A DNA stretch of 64,000 nt from NCBI GenBank assembly GCA_025738555.1, contig JAOVFP010000008.1, positions 4,340,001 to 4,404,000 of the forward strand. The letters run 5' to 3'. The stretch comes from Cyathus striatus (lineage: Eukaryota; Basidiomycota; Agaricomycetes; Agaricales; Nidulariaceae). Below are positions 24,140-36,093 of this stretch, in pieces. Both the position numbers and the translations under genes were made by a program. How positions within the stretch are numbered: position 1 is the first letter of the stretch; every line of letters starts with the position of its first letter. The notes beneath the pieces are model-generated. The model was not told the DNA's origin. It ran no database searches and saw only the letters and a list, made by a program, of their open reading frames with translations.

Positions 24140-24927
24140 AAAAATTCTTGTCTGGATTGAATTTCCAAAATTTCGCAAATTTTGTCCAGATAGCATCTAT
24201 GTCCATGCTGGGGGCCCCAGATTGTGTCCAGATTAGTGTTGTAAGTCCCAAAAATTGCTATTTTACCAATTTTTTTTTTTTTTTTGGTGAAATATAGCTT
24301 CCAGGGAATCTTGAGCATTAATAGAATGTGTATTATAGTGATTTGAGTACAGGAATCTACCTAAGGAGACATAAAGCTAATTGTGCCCATTTTTTCTGTA
24401 ACTATTGAAAATCTTCAGTGCTGCTGCAAGCTGAGATTTTTGAGATTGAAAGTCTTGGAATATGTCCATATAATATTTGTTTTCCAAAGCAAGACCAATA
24501 TAGTTGAAGAGTCTTTTATGACAGCATGTTTGGAATTCCTCTCTGTGGTCTTTGAGTACTTAAACATTGAACACATTGGCTAGTAGAAATAAAAGTAAAC
24601 TCACTATGCCTGGTACAAGAACCATTAGTAGTGATAATAAAACCAAAGTCATCCAGTTGAAGTGGGTGCAAGATGGTAATGAAAGCCTCGCTAATACATT
24701 CAAGCATGTTATGAGAAGACCATCTCAGTTATCTTTTCTGCTACAACTGCTGCATTTCCAGCATTTCCAGCTGCAGGTGTTGATGTATTGTCCATCCATC
24801 GATGAGCATGTTCAAGGCCAGTTCCTATGCCATGCTCAGCTTGCCGCTATTTTAGAACTCTGTAGGTGTGTTGTTTATATTTTTTGCAAATATTCAATAT
24901 TGACCATTTGTTGGCATCTGAGTAGAA

Positions 24928-25290
24928 CTTGGCATGGATGAACCACACCCACAATTCAGCCACCTTGTCCATGAGCTCAAGGAAGCTCACCTAGACCTTG
25001 CATATCTCCATGCTATTGAGCCTTGTCTAGCTGCTGAATTTGGTACTGCCAAGGTCATAGATGCATCCAACAACTTTATCTGAGACATTTGGGCACCAAA
25101 GATGTTAATCTCAAGTGGTGGACACACAAGGGAATCTGCTATCAAGGATGTGGATGAGAAAGGGTATTTGATTGCATTTGGGAGGGTTTTTATATCCAAC
25201 GTGAGTTATTGGGGTGACACATAAGTCCAGACTGTTCGTTTGAATGCTAATCATCTCAATTACAGCCTGATTTGCCAATAGGTTTCACAT
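24928..25290 (+). pseudogene. captured fragment of NADH:flavin oxidoreductase (old yellow enzyme)
   Basis: The plus strand reads GMDEPHPQFSHLVHELKEAH, then DLAYLHAIEP, then a stop, then DIWAPK, ISSGGHTRESA and LIAFGRVFISN. An apparent 66-bp intron (25201-25266) follows, then PDLPIGF. These are the C-terminal barrel motifs of old yellow enzyme: the GGxTRE phosphate site and the FGRxFISNPDLP tail. Upstream domains are missing. The stop (TGA) stands where a Trp codon TGG is expected, one transition away. Because the fragment lies inside the transposon ends and keeps its intron, capture at DNA level from a host gene is the best explanation. Direction and source gene are unknown. Confidence 0.75.
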
Positions 25291-25918
25291 TGGATGCTCG
25301 TTTTTGTCTTGTCATACAATTGTTGTCCATAACAAATTGCAAAATAGTGAAAAGACGAGTTCGAGACTTCAAGCTGGTGATCCAAAGTGATGATATAGCA
25401 AGCGGGTGATTTCTAAGACAAAGAAATGAGTGTTAGCGATGTAGATTTTAGATAGAGTGATATGAAAAGTCAAAGGAATCTGCAAGGTAGACACAATAGT
25501 GATAATGAAGTTTGAGCACTTCACAAATTGAGAATGAAACAAGTTTGAGTCGAGTATGAGAGACAGAGTACTGAATTTCAGCAGAGCAAATATAACAATT
25601 TATATGTAACAAAAGGATCTAAATACTGTACAGTAAAATGAAGGTAAATGACCATGCTCATACAAAGAATGGGAAATGCAACATAGCCTGAAAGAATGAA
25701 TACTGTACCATATTAAATGATTCGTCAGTAATGCATAATGCACCTCACCTGACAAGACAAAATTTTGGTAAATGTCACGCATCACAAGGCCAACTGATGA
25801 ACGGTCAACTGGTTCATAAAAACAGTCAATTTCAAGGTTCAATGCTCAAAAAATCACGTCAAAAGTGGTCTAATTTTCATGTAGACTACTAGAAGGGTAC
25901 AGCAATACACAGTGTTAC

Positions 25919-27749
25919 CTAATCCATGTCAGAACCATCTTCATCATGATGGTGCCAAAACCCCTGGTAATGTGTGTTGTCCTTGTGCTTCCTTTTCCCT
26001 CGTCCAAACTCTCCCTTCTTCTCATCCTCTAGCAATGGTACCACTGGCTCTTCATTGACCTGAGGGACTTTATACTTGATATCATCAGCTTGTGCTCCTG
26101 AATAGAGCCCACCTCTCTCCATTCTACAAAGAGGCTTTGATTGCAGCAGCCCCAAGAGCTCATTGACCAAAGCACCTGATGGAAGATCACTCTCATCATT
26201 GAATGCCGCTTCAAGATCCTCAAGATCCACTTTGATATCCTCAAGAACACCAGACTCAATGCTAGTGGATGCAGCAGGTTCATCGTCATCAGCCTTCAGT
26301 TCCTTGTAGAAATCTGGATCTGATTTCTGCAAGTCACAAATGGCTTTATGCACTGCTGTGCTGTCCAAGGACTCAAATGAAAGGTTCCATTCTCCTGCTA
26401 CACACATTTTGAATGCCTAATAAATTGTTAGCTAATGCAATGTTTGATTATAGCCAACAACTACGAACCTTATGAATCACCTCTGGCTGTTGCAAAGTGA
26501 CATATGCATCCCATAGCCACTGCACACTCTGATCTCGCATCACTCCAATCCTGCTGTCCAAATTCACCTCCTCTTTCATGTCTATCTTTTCCATTACTTC
26601 ACTGACAATGTCTTCATGATAGGAATGCTTCAATGAATGCTTGAAGATACACTGGAAGCTGACATCACACACTTGGAAGACGGGAGTGCAGCAGCCAGGT
26701 ACATAGTGGAGGATGATCTCCAGGTGTGTATCCTTCATCCATGTTCGGAACTCTAGAGACTGATGTACTGACCAGACATCTATCTGCCAGATACACTTGT
26801 GATCTGCAGGCAGCCCCAGCTTCTCCTTCTGCACATTAAAGTAGGGCACAATAATATCATCAACCAGTGCTTTCATGGTCTTTTGGTTGGACCAATAGGT
26901 TGCAGAGTGTGATGCTTCAAACTGGAAGCCAGTGTCTATGGCCTCTCTGTGTCTATGTGCATCTGAGCTAGGACAAGACCATTGCGAGTAACTCTGATAG
27001 ATGGATTGAAATGGTAGCAGGGTTCCACTGTTTGATAATGAGCACACCACTGTGAATGCTCTTTTTTCATCATGTCCAACAACTGATACTTGTGATGCGC
27101 CTGTTTTTGCCCAGGTAAGTTTAGTACCTTGTGTGAAGACAACTTGGGTCTGATCTGAGTTAACTATCAGCTCACTGGGTATATCCTCAATCCACACAGA
27201 GTGCACCATGCAGAAGAAAGCCTTCTCGCAAATTTTCTCCCAGTTATCTGGTAGTTTACATGCTGCTCATGTGGCCCTTCTTTGTGACCATCCAAGTGTT
27301 TCATGTAGCCATTTACACATGAAAGTATTCGAACAACGAAAGTGTGAGCCATCCCTAGCCTCCTTCTCAAATATTTCTGGGGCCATCTTCATAATAGTGC
27401 CAACCATAATAGTGCGAGCTGTCACAACTGTTATTGGAGCAGAAGCATCTCTCAGCTCTCTCAGTCGTGATGCTATTGTATCAACAACTTCAGGATATGT
27501 GGCCTTTAGAGGTATGTGAGTTTATATTTCAGTTACTTGATTCTATACACTCACCAACACTCCATGATGACCCATATCAGGATGTCCTTGATGGTTACCT
27601 TGTCTAGCCATTTCTAGTGCAGCATCTGATTATCGTGGGTGCTCTCCTGGCTTCCGTTCTATCCAGCCCTCGACTGTAGTTTGACTGATATGACCAAAGA
27701 TTTCTGAGTTAAACTTCTTCAACTCGCTAACAATTACTGATGAGCTCAT
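25919..27749 (-). pseudogene. pogo/CENP-B-type DDE transposase, broken
   Basis: The minus strand reads, in order, an N-terminal helix-turn-helix-like stretch (EIFGHISQTTVEGW), a DNA-binding part near 27250-27500 (WLHETLGWSQRRATRAACKL), and the catalytic region 26448-27209. The catalytic region has VNSDQTQVVF (first Asp), CIWQIDVWSVHQS (second Asp) and VFQVCDVSFQ in place of the usual QPxDVG. A small intron near 26410-26460 leads to an acidic C-terminal block (25919-26407) that ends in a His/Asp-rich tail. At least one in-frame stop (near 27630) and frame changes show this copy is defective. Within its family the protein would excise and insert the element at TA. The exact start is uncertain; an in-frame ATG lies at 27749. 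Confidence 0.75.
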
Positions 27750-28109
27750 TTGATAGCCCACCACCAGTGACATTGCAATACAGTCAATATGAACCCATGT
27801 AAAGGGTGTGTGCCAGTTAGTGTATTTTGCTTCTGTATAGTCTTTTGTACACTTACAGCCAACAGGTTTAAGGACCTTTTCTCACTGTCACTTGTTGGCC
27901 TCACGTGCTGGTCGGGATAGCTCTGCAATTCAGGAACGCTTCAAGATTTTGGGATCGGAGTCCTCCCAGTTATCAAAGTCAAGCTTGTGCTGTTACGAGT
28001 ACAGGTGAATTAAGAGTTTGTGAGTATGAATAACTTCATACACCTTTTTTCTACCACTAGGCGAGCGTAGACCCTGCTCCATCTCATCTGCATGTATTCG
28101 ATCATGGTG

Positions 28110-29683
28110 TCATTGTTGGTGTTCCTGTACAAGCATCCACTTCTTCTCAGTGTGCTGGTTGCACATTTTCTCCTCCTGATCCACATGCTTCTGGTGTTCC
28201 TCCTGAAGCTTCAACTGTTCACGCTGGATCTGTGCCCAACTCTCTTCAGGTGTACACTTCTTGAAGTATTTCATAATCCTCTTTGGTGTGCTCTCCACAC
28301 TTTGTTTAATAGTGCTTGCAATAGCTGACACCTTATGTGATCGCTTCTTTGTTGGCAAGATAGCTTCTGGTGCTTCTTGAGCTGTGCGTTTTGGTGGTAG
28401 TCCTGACTTCTCATCATCTGATGGTGAGATGTCCTCTTCTGTGGATGACGACTGTGTATCTAGGGGGGGGATGGACGACTGGCTATGGGTAAACACTGAG
28501 TCACGAGACCATGAACATGCGCTGGACACTGTCTGAATGGATGTGGTATCATCATCTGATGTAGCAATGTCCATTGGTGTTGATGCACACTCTGATACCT
28601 GAAGGTTGGTATTCATTGTGAATGAGAAGTGATAGTTGATGGCTTCCATCTCAAATGTCTGATATTAAGTAAGTAATTTGTGTTAAAGTACAGAATGAAT
28701 TCTTACATTGTTATTGTATTGTTCAATTAATCTGAGCATCATACGAAGTCAGGCTGCATCTGTCTTCTTGCCACTGGGATCTATAAGAGGATATTTCTCC
28801 AGTAGAAAATGGTGTTCGAGAGCATTGACAGCTAGAATACCACATGAATGCTTGTTCTGTGGATGTTGATGTGTTATTCTGAGCTCGCTGTCTATAAAGG
28901 TTGATCCGGAATGTAAGCTCGTCCACCATTAAGTGCAGCTAACATTTCCCCATCACATTTGTCACCCATTGAGTCGCCAAAGAAGATTTTGTTCAATGTA
29001 AAGTCAACAATAATGGTAACCCAATGGTTATTCCTGATGTTGGCTATGAAACCCACTGAACCATACTTGCCCCTTGCCAGATCCTGTTTGAGAGTCCATA
29101 CATTGCGATAGCCTTGATCCTGCATGTAGCGATGACAATCTCAGTGCACATTCAGAATGCTGAATATGAATGAACTATCCCGTAGCTCAACCCGGTCTGA
29201 TGGACTGTGATGCTGAATGTCATGGTGAAGCACATCAACCATCTGATCCTCGTGGGTGGTGGAGAACCAATCCCTGCCAGCATACTTTGTAAGGCTGTTA
29301 ATGGGCTCTGGGTACTTAAACCTGTGAAGTGCTCCATTCCATGGTAAGGTTTTCAGCCCACGGGCATAGATATCTTCAAAAAGCTGAGCAGAATGATTCC
29401 ATGCAGCTCTTCAAGTGTCTATAAACTTCTTTGCAGCAATCCAACAGTTCCTATGATGTAAATGAAGGAAAGTGACTTCAGACCAGTATGTAATTGTTCA
29501 AATTGGTACATAGACTGTTTTCCCATCCTTTATAACCCTGACTGATATAGCCTTCTGTTCCATGCGCCCATACTCTGTTTTTAGATCATTCAACAACTCG
29601 GTGCCTGGAATTGGAATGAGGCCAATGGATTCTAGGTTATCGACATTGGGAGGTTCTTTGCTGAGAAGTTCCAATGGAGTCAT
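28110..29683 (-). pseudogene. Ulp1-like (C48) cysteine protease of the transposon
   Basis: The minus strand starts with MTPLELLSKEPPN, passes through a DWFSTTHEDQMVDVL block (about 29200-29300), and carries the protease core. The core has GFIANIRNNHWV (His) and FFGDSMGD (Asp), then HSCGILAVNALEHHF (Cys) near 28830. The order His-Asp-Cys is that of Ulp1/SENP SUMO proteases. A Ser/Asp-rich tail and a coiled Gln/Glu-rich end (28110-28649) follow. A TGA interrupts the frame near 29145, where CGA is plausible. The protease may act on SUMO-like substrates of the host or on the transposase; that is inference. Its location between the same terminal repeats as the transposase argues that it belongs to the element. 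Confidence 0.7.
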
Positions 29684-30593
29684 TGTGATGGATGCATTTG
29701 TTAGAATGATTGGAAGTGGGAATTGTAGAAAGTCGAGGATACAAAGATTTGGATTGGGTAGAAGAATAGATCAAGCATCACTGGGAACTGAGAGAGAATC
29801 CATGTTTCACCCACTGTGAGTATGACTGAACTGAAGATCAATTGCATGCCAAAAAAAATTGTGATCACATTGAATTGATTGAACCTTCAGAAAAGTAATG
29901 TTACTTTGATACATTTGTGACATACAATTGTTTAACACCACTATTCTAGCTTAGTGGATAGGCGTAAGTAAGCTGTTGCATGTATTTAGTGCACTTCACA
30001 GCTCTTGGTTCTAAACATGTACATGGCATTTTTTTTTAAAAAAATATGAAAGCACACTTAACCATTAAGCCACTTCCCTCTTGACAAAATTATGAAAATG
30101 TCATGCAGAAACCACCATGGTGACGAATTATCCAGCAGGTTCAAGCTGTCACACACATCAAGGGGTGACGAATCATTTAAAATAGTACAGTATGAAAACC
30201 TAGTAATTTTGTTGACATGTAGAGTGGACTTGCCCAAGCCCCTAAGTCCCAGGTAGGGGAACTCAGCATGTTGGTTTGTGGTGTCATATTTACTGCTCTT
30301 GAATATTGGTTCAGTTCCTGTTGACATCCATTTGAAGGAAAGCGCAAGGAGGATTTTTGGAGATGGTAAGATACAGACTAAGCCAATGACTGGAGATTTT
30401 TACAGCAGCATGGTAAAAATTAAGTAATCTTGATGTCACTTACCAGGTCATTTTTGTCTGGACAGGGATCATATATGTGAAAAGTTTGACCACTAATGTC
30501 TGGATAGGTGATCAAAGAATATTAGTCTCAAGCCCCCAAAAGTGTCCAGATTGCTTCAGAGTTCTGGGGCCATAGGCCCGGTTTTTGTCCGGA

Positions 30594-30634
30594 TTGGCAT
30601 CTAAGTGTAGTAGAGATTTTCGGGGGTCCTGCCA
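30594..30634 (-). repeat. right terminal inverted repeat
   Basis: Read inward on the minus strand it matches 24097-24139; TA follows at 30635-30636. Confidence 0.75.
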
Positions 30635-33505
30635 TAGGACGCAAGAGGTGTCAGATTCCCCAATCTCGGACCAGTTCCCATGGAGAGTATCCCCCACTGT
30701 CATATCCGTGACAATCCCTGTACCATTTGAGTCAACTCTGGGTTTACTCCGCTTTTAGTATGTTTCCTCCGGACTATGTATACTTGTTATATATCGAACT
30801 CTTCCTTACTAATGTTTACTTGTAACTGTTTACTTGTTCCTTCCCTTTAATATTACTACCTCGTTCTCTGGCTGCGGCCATTTCTCCTATGACTATAATC
30901 TAGAGATGTACTACTAGTTTACCATGTTCTACATTTCATGGAGTTTACTTAACCCTAGGATGCCACATACCCATGGGCATTACTTCATACGCATTCGGAC
31001 AAAGTAGTTTACTATATAAACTACTCCTGTAATGTAGATAGACTTCAGTTTCAAATCAACTATGTTTACACCCTTCTCCCACTTGGGCCTTGAGCCAACT
31101 CCACTAATTTGCCACTTACTCCACTTTGTTCTAAATACGGAACTGGAAGTCCAAGGGGCGCAACACACAAGTTGAAGCCAATGTTCCACTACTCCCATAC
31201 TTGTTTATTATGTCCACACACCCTACTAATGTTGTACAAGTTACTCCGCTATTAGACTATCTACTCCGAGGTTCTTGTTCCTAGTGGAATAGAACAGGAT
31301 GTGACACCCACCCATACCTCCCCCCCACAAACAATTGGCAAACAGAACACAAACAAGCTGTTTGGCTGAACATTTTAAGTCTCCACCCCAAAGCAACAAG
31401 GGTGCAAACACGTATGAACATCTGAGCATTCTGTCACCTTGCTTATCTTCTTGTTGCTTATACTGCATCAAGACACGTCTTTTTTGATGCATTGCATTTT
31501 CATCAATTCAACCACCATGTGAGCCCACACTGTTAGATATTCTGGGTTGCACAGCTTCTTTGACAGCTGTCACTTGTCACCTGTCATACTTGACAGTTCT
31601 GTGATTGACAGATTGACAGCTGTCTGTTACCTTAGTTACATGGACCTTGGTTGGGACTTTGGTAGACACACTCAGTATATAAACACTCTGTAACTTGGTA
31701 GTTGTAAACAAAGTTTCCTCCCCATCTTGTGTCTGTGTTAGTGTTTGTGTCTGAGTTATTTGCTCTTTTATCACCCTCTTTGCTCCCTTATTACTCTCTA
31801 TTCTCTCAACCACCCTCTTTATCCTTTGTTACTTCTGACACACACCTGTACCTAGTGTATATACTGGTCATACTCTATTGTCTCATACTTCTCTTACACA
31901 TGTACATACCTCTCCACTCTCTTCAAGTCCAAATGTTTCATAAACAGGCTCTACTAGTTCTAGCCATATAGATACTTGGAATTGCCGACTGCGGCGGCGG
32001 AAACCTTGCTTGTCAGGAAAAGAGCCTGTCATAGTATAATACTAGCAGTCCATATTCATAGTATTACTTAAGTGTACAATAATATTTAGCAAGTATACAT
32101 AGATGCATAGTAAGTAAGTACTAAGTAATAATGAACACCCAGTGAATCTCACTTACGAAGTTTAGTATTATTACAATTGACATCGGTGTTGCCATGCTCA
32201 GATTTGCTGATCGACTGCCAGCAAGGACGCGTCGCGTTGCTTTTCTCGCTACTCTCAGGCGATGCTATCTATGAAAACACCAGTAATCCCAGAGCTTTCT
32301 AGTGTACGTCTTCTCTCCCGCCTTTGTTTGCTACATTCTGCTAGAAAAACTGGCTATGCCGTACGTTTCTTCAGCTATGTAGTGGACAGTGGGCCTGTGA
32401 GTTTTTAGACTGACTTGCACACATTCTCTCTGTTCACTTTAATCTATTCTATAGTTTTATTGCCAGCCCATTGTTTTATAACTCGGGCCTACCTAAAATG
32501 ATCCTTAATCAATCACCTATGTCATGGCACTTCGACTCTGTCAGATAGATCTGCAATGTGTTCACTGGGGTGGTTTGTTCCCATTTATGTGTCTGGGGTG
32601 CCAGTCACAAGTAATGATGGGTAGGATTGGGGTATGTTCTTTGTGCGTACTTTCTGCTCTCCCTCTCCACAAATACTAACCCGAGGAATTATAGGCCTAT
32701 CCTCATGGCCTTGGCACACACATCTTCTTCAAGACACACCATTCACACTGCCACGTCCTCCAACTCTGACCTTGCTCTGACCCAAGTCTAATATTTAGAA
32801 TTCATCGACCAGACATCTATCTACGCTACCCCACTGGCTTACTTTTGGTCCGGTTAAGTTTACCTGTAGTCTTTGGTTCCTGCTGTCTGGGGTTTAGGAC
32901 TTCGTAAAGTACATGAGCACATACAAGTCTTCAATGGCGCTGAGTTATGTTGATAGGATGTGTATGCCTTTGTGTGTTCCCTTTTATTCTTCGCTGCTAG
33001 TACATTCACACTTATACATTATCACAATGCTCTTATAGATAGTCAATGACTACATTGGCATAAGTCCGTTGCCAGGCTGCATAAGATAGAAACCTTGTCC
33101 AGGAGGGTTATTCCCTCGCATGTGTTCAGCAAGTCATCTCTACTCCGAAGCATAAGGGCATTGCCTCAAATCAGCTGCGTTGACAGTTTGACCTTATGCA
33201 ATTGCCACTCGTTTCGCCAACGAGTCTTCACTGATCTTTGCCAAGTACCCAAGCATCTCCTTGTCCAGACTGTTTTGCCGCTACACCCACTATAGATATA
33301 CTATGGTATACCAGCAAGATCATAAGTAAGGTGTGGGATCTCCAATCACCATTGATTACCGTCATTGAATCATACTAGGTCTTGCGTGTACACATGGTCT
33401 CAATACATGTTACCTGCGTTACTCTGCTTTCGCTTCCTCCCAAGTTGTACTGAGCTGTTTATATTGCCGACTCCAAAAGTGGATGAAATGTTGGGCAGAG
33501 TACGT
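30635..33505. other. gene-poor region, possible degraded LTR
   Basis: There is no convincing coding sequence. The stretch 31531-31946 begins TGTTAGATAT and ends AAACA, and has a TATATAAAC promoter-like box near 31675 and pyrimidine-rich tracts, so it could be a solo LTR. No target duplication was found. TTGACAGCTGTCA-like short repeats occur at 31558-31625. Confidence 0.3.
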
Positions 33506-34915
33506 TGTCAGTTTAAGATAATAAATATCTAAGGTGGTCAGCAGGAAGTGACTTTGTTCGTGCTTTGCACCTGAGTGTTGGGGGATATTATTTGTAGATA
33601 TTCTCCTTAACTCAAGAGGTTTGGTGATGAACACAGGTGTATATTTAAATGTAGAGGTGGGTAGGTAAGTTTAGAAGAGTAGGCGAATAGCAAGCACAAC
33701 AACTAGGATTGTAGCAAGGGCTTGCAGGTGAAGGGTAGGCTGAAGATATAGGTCACTATTATGTTGAAGGTTGAAGCGGAGCTGAGGTCCCTGACGGTTT
33801 CTGCTTCTTACTTCACAACTGGGGCGCATATATAATTTACAAGGTTACGGTGTCTCACTATCTGAGTGGACACAAATACGATGCTGCTGCTGCTGTTACT
33901 TTTTACGAAGATACGGTGCCTCACTATCTGAGTGGACACAAATATGATGCTGCTGCTGCTGTTACTTTATGAAGATACGGTGCCTCACTATCTGAGTGGA
34001 CACAAATATGATGCTGCTGCTGCTGTTACTTTATGAAGGTACAGTGCCTTACTATCTGAGTAGGCACAAATAATACAAATTAGTTTCACACTTTACTCTT
34101 GACACTTTATATGTGACTCTGACAATACGTGTACTGGGTAGAGAGGAAGTATATAGGTTATATTTAGTAGGTAAGGGTTGTGTGCTACAACTGCAAAGGG
34201 ATACAAACAAATGTAAACTAGGTATAAGTTGTTAATTCTACAGGCCAATTCCTCTTCCTTATATGCCTTTTACCCTCCTGCTGACTAATCATATCCCACA
34301 CCTACTTTCCCATTGTTCTCCAACTGGGGAAAGTATGAGTCATCCTTTTCTCCATTGTTCTCCAATTTAGGATGCATGAGTCAGCATCTTAGACAATGGG
34401 TATATTTAGCACAATAGAAATGCTATTAATAGTACTGGAAAGAACAATGGGTATATTTAGCACAATGGTAGAGCTATTAATAGCTCTTGAGAACAATGGT
34501 GCTCTTTTGTTTGTACCTGAAGGCTTTCTTATTTTGTACAGGGTATAATTGTTTGTACATATTAGTCTTGGTGTAGTTGTTGTATGATGATATTTATTCT
34601 GATTAGTGCTGGTCCAGTAGTATGACTAAGTATTTGTGTATGTTTATCTTGATTAATAATGAGCTGGTATTGTAGTTACTTGTTTGTGTATAATTGTTCT
34701 GATTGGTGATGGACTATTAGTGTTTATGTAGCTTTATTTGTTAGTGTATTGATTAGTTACTTGTGTATGGTTTTCCTGATTAATAGTGAAATAGAAGTGC
34801 ATATTAAGTGTTGTTTGTTAAGGTATTATTAAGTTTTCTAAGTGTTTGCTTTTCTATCTTTGAGTGATTTAGCTGTATTCATGTCATTATGTGAAATCAA
34901 CTTTCACCCGTGACA
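33506..34915 (-). repeat. LTR (3' LTR of the minus-strand element)
   Basis: 1410 bp. It contains three to four tandem copies of a roughly 66-bp unit (33841-34075). By eye it differs from the other LTR only by T5 against T3 at about 33900-33904. Confidence 0.95.
33841..34075. repeat. tandem 66-bp repeats inside the LTR
   Basis: The units share ACGGTG-TCACTATCTGAGTGG and CACAAATA-GATGCTGCTGCTGC. The last unit is diverged and truncated. The same array is in the other LTR at about 47022-47246. Confidence 0.85.
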
Positions 34916-35187
34916 TCCGCAGGGAACTTGAAAATCAACTGTCCTCAGTTGCAAGTCTTCAAGAAGACTTAAAGATAACATAATATCAGCTTTTCACTCA
35001 AAAATAAAGCAAGACTAATATGAAAAGTGATTGTATAGTAACTAACATAAAAGAGATAAAGTCCATTCTTTTTAGAGCTAAAAGACCAAAAAGATATATA
35101 AAAAAAGTGAACTAATTCATTTGTAAGTACAAAGAGATAAAATAAGAAGAACTAAAATAGAATGAAGGACATAATTTTTGAAAAGTA

Positions 35188-35922
35188 CTAGAAACAACAA
35201 AATACACAGTCAAGTAATTCTAATACGCCATTCATCCTTGAGGGTTGTGGATGCTCTTCTTGAACCTGATGGAATACTGAAGATCCTAGAGTGGGCATTT
35301 CCATGGAACACACCTGGGAGGAGCGGACACGAATGATGAAGGGGCAACGAATCCTGGGCATACTGGCATCCCAATACATCCGGGCAGTCCAATACTGATA
35401 TCCACGTCGTGTCCCAATGTACTCATGCGGAAAGTATGGAATGGCATCCATAGTGGAATCTGGAAGAGTCTTGAAAGCGGTATGCAGGCGAAATGTGAAT
35501 GGGCCTCCCCCAGGAATAGCAATATCATAGACATCCAACCCTTGAGTGTTGAGGAGACAGGGCAGAGTGGATGATGGAACATGTTTGAGAAGGTATATAG
35601 GGATGTCGTTCATGCTCCTCCAATTATAGAAGGAACTAGAAGGTGAAGACACTGGGGGGTACTCCATGGATGCCGATGGCAGGTAGGCGGGTGGCAAAGG
35701 GAAGGCAGGTATAATAATAGATGGTGTTGATGCTGGGACCTGAGGATGATGAGTTAAAATAACAGCGGTGGTGCTGCTATGGGTAGATGCCTTGCTGGAG
35801 AGATAGGTAGAGGATGTCGATGTGTCAAGATTCAGGGGAAGGTCCTGGAGGTATGGCGAATATAATGAAGATGAGGAGCGGCCCAAGTCATGAAGTTCAG
35901 TGATAGTGGTAGTGGGGGACAT
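35188..35922 (-). CDS. extra ORF after integrase, unknown
   Basis: This 244-residue ORF lies between integrase and the 3' LTR. Its N-terminal half is Ser/Thr/Pro-rich (SSSSLYSP, STSSTYLSS). The C-terminal half looks folded, with GGGPFTFRLHTAF and a Trp/Tyr-rich RRGYQYWTARMYW stretch. No membrane segment or signal peptide is seen, so it does not look like an envelope protein although it occupies the env position. I do not recognise it. The intact reading frame in a young element suggests it is used. Confidence 0.6.
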   Translation of the reverse strand: MSPTTTITELHDLGRSSSSLYSPYLQDLPLNLDTSTSSTYLSSKASTHSSTTAVILTHHPQVPASTPSIIIPAFPLPPAYLPSASMEYPPVSSPSSSFYNWRSMNDIPIYLLKHVPSSTLPCLLNTQGLDVYDIAIPGGGPFTFRLHTAFKTLPDSTMDAIPYFPHEYIGTRRGYQYWTARMYWDASMPRIRCPFIIRVRSSQVCSMEMPTLGSSVFHQVQEEHPQPSRMNGVLELLDCVFCCF

Positions 35923-36093
35923 AACAAATGAATATGAGAATAGAGCGTTTAGGAGAGAAGGCGCAACTGATTAGAATAGGTGGTGGTGATGTGTTTATTA
36001 TTCTCCTTCTTCTACTAAATAAGACGAATAGCGGGTCTCGACTTCAGAATGTTCATGGACTATTCTGGTAATTTTGCCAAGGGTGGTGGTAGT

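Larger units (their letters stand above)
24097..30634. mobile_element. 6.5-kb TIR DNA transposon (pogo-like DDE plus Ulp1 protease)
   Basis: Inverted ends of about 43 bp match: the left end contains GGACTCCCGAAAATCCCTAC and the right end, read inward, GGACCCCCGAAAATCTCTAC, each followed by a TTAGAT-type stretch. Both ends abut TA (24095-24096 and 30635-30636), the target expected for Tc1/mariner-pogo elements. TGTCCAGAT-like motifs recur below each end, and a GC-rich palindrome sits near each end (GGGGCCCC near 24212, GGGCC-ATA-GGCCC near 30568). Inside, on the minus strand, are the DDE transposase and the Ulp1-like protease. On the plus strand at the left is a captured enzyme-gene fragment. 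In-frame stops show the copy is inactive. Confidence 0.75.

Noticed and set aside
28723..28929. 68-codon minus ORF over the protease active site
   Set aside because: It is a shadow frame; the neighbouring frame holds the HSCGILAVNALEHH active-site motif.
31531..31946. Solo LTR
   Set aside because: TG...CA ends and a TATA-like box are present, but there is no target duplication and no second copy in the window.
34916..34960. Polypurine tract beside the 3' LTR
   Set aside because: The minus strand just before the LTR is mixed sequence, not purine-rich.
35188..35922. Envelope-like gene
   Set aside because: The position fits, but there is no signal peptide, membrane helix or fusion-type segment.
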